Below are positions 61,054 to 64,000 of a stretch of DNA of 64,000 bases, in pieces. The first letter of the stretch is position 1. Every line of letters starts with the position of its first letter. Both the position numbers and the translations under genes were made by a program. Origin of the DNA: Chryseobacterium sp. FH2 (lineage in GTDB: Bacteria; Bacteroidota; Bacteroidia; Flavobacteriales; Weeksellaceae); the NCBI RefSeq assembly GCF_001045455.1, contig NZ_LFNE01000011.1, forward strand, positions 1 to 64,000, given 5' to 3'. The notes under the pieces are model-generated. The model was not told where the DNA came from. It saw nothing but the letters and a program-made list of their open reading frames with translations, and did not search any database.

Positions 61054-64000
61054 ATGAGCCAATTTAAAGAATACAAAAACCTCAACCTTATTGACATAGC
61101 AGAGAATGTAGCGGAATTCTGGAAACAGAATAAAACTTTCAATAAGAGTGTTGAGATTCGTGAAGGGCAACCTGAGTTTGTTTTTTATGAAGGCCCGCCT
61201 TCTGCAAACGGTATGCCCGGAATTCACCACGTTATGGCTAGAGCATTAAAGGATATTTTCTGTCGTTATCAGACTCAAAACGGAAAGCAGGTTTTCCGTA
61301 AAGCGGGTTGGGATACACACGGACTTCCTGTGGAACTAGGCGTAGAAAAAGAATTAGGAATCACTAAAGAAGATATTGGCAAAAAAATCTCTATTGAAGA
61401 CTACAACAAAGCTTGCCGTGAAGCGGTAATGCGTTATACAGACGTTTGGAATAACCTTACTGAGAAAATCGGATATTGGGTAGATCTTGATGATCCTTAC
61501 ATCACATATAAATCAAAATATATGGAGACGGTTTGGTGGCTATTGAAGCAATTGTATGATAAAGAATTATTATACAAAGGTTACACCATTCAGCCATATT
61601 CTCCAAAAGCAGGAACCGGACTCTCGTCACATGAATTGAATCAGCCAGGAACATATCGCGATGTTTCGGACACTACGATTATAGCCCAATTTAAAGTAAA
61701 AAAAGAATCTTCCGAATTATTTAATGATGTAGAGGGAGATGTAAATATCTTAGCATGGACAACAACTCCTTGGACATTGCCATCAAATACGGCCCTTGCT
61801 GTGGGCAGAGATATTGAATACGTTGTTGTAAAAACATTCAACCAATATACATTTGAGCCCGTAACAGTTGTTTTGGCAAGGATTCTTTTGCCTAAAGTTT
61901 TCGGTAAAAAATATACTGAGGGTACAGATGAGGATTTTGCAAATTATACTTCAGAGAGTAAAACGATTCCTTTTAAAATATTAAAAGAATTCACAGGGGA
62001 AAAACTTGCTAAAACTCAATATGAACAATTAATTCCCTGGTTTACCCCAAATGATACACCTGAAAATGCTTTCAGAGTAATTTTAGGAGATTTCGTAACA
62101 ACAGAAGACGGTACCGGTATTGTCCACATCGCGCCTACTTTTGGTGCAGATGATGCAAGAGTGGCAAAAGAGGCAGAAATTCCGCCAATGTTGGTGAAAG
62201 ACGAAAATGATAATCTTGTTCCGTTGGTAGATTTACAAGGGAGATTTATTATAGGAGAAAATGTTCCTGAATTATTCTCGGGAAAATATATCAAAAACGA
62301 ATATTACGACGAAGGAGCTGCCCCTGAGAAATCCTGGGATGTAGAATTAGCAATTTTGTTGAAAACAGAAAACAAAGCCTTCAAAGTAGAGAAATACGTC
62401 CACAGTTACCCACACTGTTGGAGAACTGATAAACCAGTATTATATTACCCGCTGGATTCTTGGTTTGTAAAAATGACCGCTGTAAAAGACAGATTGGTGA
62501 ATTTAAACAAAGAAATCAACTGGAAACCAAAAGCAACAGGGGAAGGGCGTTTTGCCAACTGGCTGGAAAATGTAAATGACTGGAATCTTTCCCGTTCAAG
62601 ATATTGGGGAATCCCGTTGCCAATCTGGAGAACAGATGATTTGAAGGAAGAAAAAATCATAGGTTCTGTAGAAGAACTATACAATGAAATTGAAAAATCT
62701 GTTGAAGCAGGATTTATGAAAGAAAATCCGTTCAAAGGTTTTGTGGTTGGAAATATGTCTGAACAAAATTATTCTTTGGTTGATTTGCACAAAAATGTGG
62801 TTGACAAAGTAATTTTGGTTTCAGATTCAGGAAGGGAAATGAAGCGCGAGAGTGACCTTATCGACGTTTGGTTCGATTCCGGTTCGATGCCTTATGCACA
62901 GCTGCATTATCCTTTTGAAAATAAAGAATTAATCGACAGTAATAAAGCATTTCCTGCAGATTTCATTGCAGAAGGTGTTGACCAGACCCGTGGTTGGTTC
63001 TATACACTTCATGCTATCGGAACAGCAGTTTTTGATTCGGTTGCTTATAAAAATGTAATGAGTAACGGGCTTGTTTTGGATAAAAACGGTCAGAAAATGT
63101 CAAAACGTTTAGGAAACGCAGTTGATCCGTTTGAAACACTTTCAGTATACGGACCGGATGCAACGCGTTGGTATATGATTTCCAATGCCAATCCCTGGGA
63201 AAACCTGAAATTTGACATCGAAGGAATAGATGAAGTAAGAAGAAAATTCTTCGGAACGCTTTACAATACGTATTCATTCTTTGCTTTGTATGCAAATGTT
63301 GACGGGTTCAATTATTCTGAAAAAGAAGCAGAAAACCGTCCTGAAATAGACAGATGGATACTTTCCGAATTAAATTTATTAATCAAAGAAGTAAAAGCAT
63401 TCTACGAAGATTACGAGCCAACAAGAGTAGCCAGAGCTATCAATACTTTTGTAAATGACAATTTGAGTAACTGGTACGTAAGATTATGCAGAAGACGTTT
63501 CTGGAAAGGAGATTACACAGATGACAAGATATCGGCTTACCAGACATTATATACTTGTCTGGAGACTGTTGCCAAATTATCCGCGCCAATCGCTCCGTTC
63601 TTTATGGATCAATTATATCAGGATTTAAATAAAGTAACAGGAAAGGAAAGCTGTGAATCTGTCCACCTGACAGATTTCCCGATTGCTGATGAAAGTTTAA
63701 TCGACCAAGATTTGGTTGAAAAAACACACTTAGCACAGAACATTACAAGTATGGTTTTCTCTTTAAGAAAAAAAGAAAATGTAAAAGTTCGTCAGCCATT
63801 ACAAAAAGTATTGGTTCCTGTAATGGATTCTAAAGCAGAAGAACAAATATGGGCTGTTGCAGAATTAATCAAGCAGGAAGTAAATGTGAAAGAATTACAG
63901 CTCATCAATGCAGAAGAAGCATCGCATTTAATTGTAAAACAGATAAAACCAAATTTCAAAGCTCTTGGCCCTAAATTAGGAAAAGATATGAAAGTGGTTG
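61054..64000 (+). CDS. ileS: IleS, isoleucyl-tRNA synthetase (type-2-like), 3' end cut by window
   Basis: The first 982 complete codons are present and the frame is open to the window edge. The signature PPSANGMPGIHH gives GIHH at residues 56-59 where most class I synthetases have HxGH. The second signature KMSKR is at 681-685. The editing domain occupies roughly 180-400 and the anticodon-binding domain follows the KMSKR region (about 740 on). The enzyme charges tRNA-Ile with isoleucine. The ATG at 61054 gives the standard MSQFKEYKNL opening. A TAAATTTG box lies 37 bases upstream. Confidence 0.95.
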   Translation, partial: MSQFKEYKNLNLIDIAENVAEFWKQNKTFNKSVEIREGQPEFVFYEGPPSANGMPGIHHVMARALKDIFCRYQTQNGKQVFRKAGWDTHGLPVELGVEKELGITKEDIGKKISIEDYNKACREAVMRYTDVWNNLTEKIGYWVDLDDPYITYKSKYMETVWWLLKQLYDKELLYKGYTIQPYSPKAGTGLSSHELNQPGTYRDVSDTTIIAQFKVKKESSELFNDVEGDVNILAWTTTPWTLPSNTALAVGRDIEYVVVKTFNQYTFEPVTVVLARILLPKVFGKKYTEGTDEDFANYTSESKTIPFKILKEFTGEKLAKTQYEQLIPWFTPNDTPENAFRVILGDFVTTEDGTGIVHIAPTFGADDARVAKEAEIPPMLVKDENDNLVPLVDLQGRFIIGENVPELFSGKYIKNEYYDEGAAPEKSWDVELAILLKTENKAFKVEKYVHSYPHCWRTDKPVLYYPLDSWFVKMTAVKDRLVNLNKEINWKPKATGEGRFANWLENVNDWNLSRSRYWGIPLPIWRTDDLKEEKIIGSVEELYNEIEKSVEAGFMKENPFKGFVVGNMSEQNYSLVDLHKNVVDKVILVSDSGREMKRESDLIDVWFDSGSMPYAQLHYPFENKELIDSNKAFPADFIAEGVDQTRGWFYTLHAIGTAVFDSVAYKNVMSNGLVLDKNGQKMSKRLGNAVDPFETLSVYGPDATRWYMISNANPWENLKFDIEGIDEVRRKFFGTLYNTYSFFALYANVDGFNYSEKEAENRPEIDRWILSELNLLIKEVKAFYEDYEPTRVARAINTFVNDNLSNWYVRLCRRRFWKGDYTDDKISAYQTLYTCLETVAKLSAPIAPFFMDQLYQDLNKVTGKESCESVHLTDFPIADESLIDQDLVEKTHLAQNITSMVFSLRKKENVKVRQPLQKVLVPVMDSKAEEQIWAVAELIKQEVNVKELQLINAEEASHLIVKQIKPNFKALGPKLGKDMKVV

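Overview
The window reads as chromosome of a Chryseobacterium-like member of the Bacteroidota (order Flavobacteriales). The DNA is AT-rich. TAnnTTTG promoter boxes sit in front of transcription units, and there is no obvious Shine-Dalgarno pattern. The gene content fits too: a secreted protein with a type IX sorting tail, a tyrosine ammonia-lyase of the flavobacterial TAL type, and a flexirubin-type pigment cluster. The genus is inferred from memory of protein families, not from a search.

Region 1 (1-7836, minus strand) is housekeeping and envelope. An operon with its own TATATTTG promoter carries an outer-membrane-like protein, UppS, BamA and two Skp/OmpH chaperones and ends at a terminator. 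It is followed by a thioesterase, an RmlD-type reductase and a small secreted protein, ending at a terminator whose stem overlaps the last stop codon.

Region 2 (7976-16287, minus) is a polysaccharide export and assembly operon. In transcription order it holds a GT-C-like membrane protein, an arginase-fold protein that has lost its metal ligands, a GT2 glycosyltransferase (possibly frameshifted), a WecA/MraY-type initiating transferase, a Wza-type lipoprotein, and a Wzc-type tyrosine kinase with an eightfold GY tail. Topoisomerase I (16397-18958), a large T9SS-secreted protein with an internal duplication (19241-22735), a two-gene glycosyltransferase unit (23069-25274) and an EpsG-like polymerase (25537-26673) follow.

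Region 3 (26796-58939) is a flexirubin-type aryl polyene/dialkylresorcinol cluster. The plus arm (26847-46606) starts with an MMPL exporter fused to a PlsC acyltransferase. Next come DarA and DarB (dialkylresorcinol head), FabZ-like hotdog proteins, a BtrH-like acyltransferase with an ABC-2 exporter, four ketosynthase-type proteins (two active, one chain-length-factor-like, one half-length), an acyl carrier protein, a LolA plus LolB-like lipoprotein pair, a deacetylase and a GT2-DUF2062 fusion. The minus arm (54957-46610) contributes TAL, FabG, a second ketosynthase/ACP pair, an LpxL-like acyltransferase, a CrtI-like oxidoreductase and a C45 hydrolase. A divergent flavin-dependent halogenase-like gene (55055) and an acyl-CoA ligase (57619) complete it. 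The inferred logic is tyrosine to 4-coumarate (TAL), activation (ligase), polyene extension on ACP (KS/CLF, FabG, hotdog dehydratases), DarA/DarB making the resorcinol, ester formation, ring halogenation, and export to the outer membrane.

Region 4 holds an M23 peptidase (59047-60729) and the start of a type-2-like isoleucyl-tRNA synthetase with a swapped GIHH signature, cut by the window end. Four related palindromic intergenic elements flank the two ACP genes and neighbouring ketosynthase genes and are not explained by the genes. I saw no tRNA, rRNA, CRISPR array, insertion sequence or prophage.
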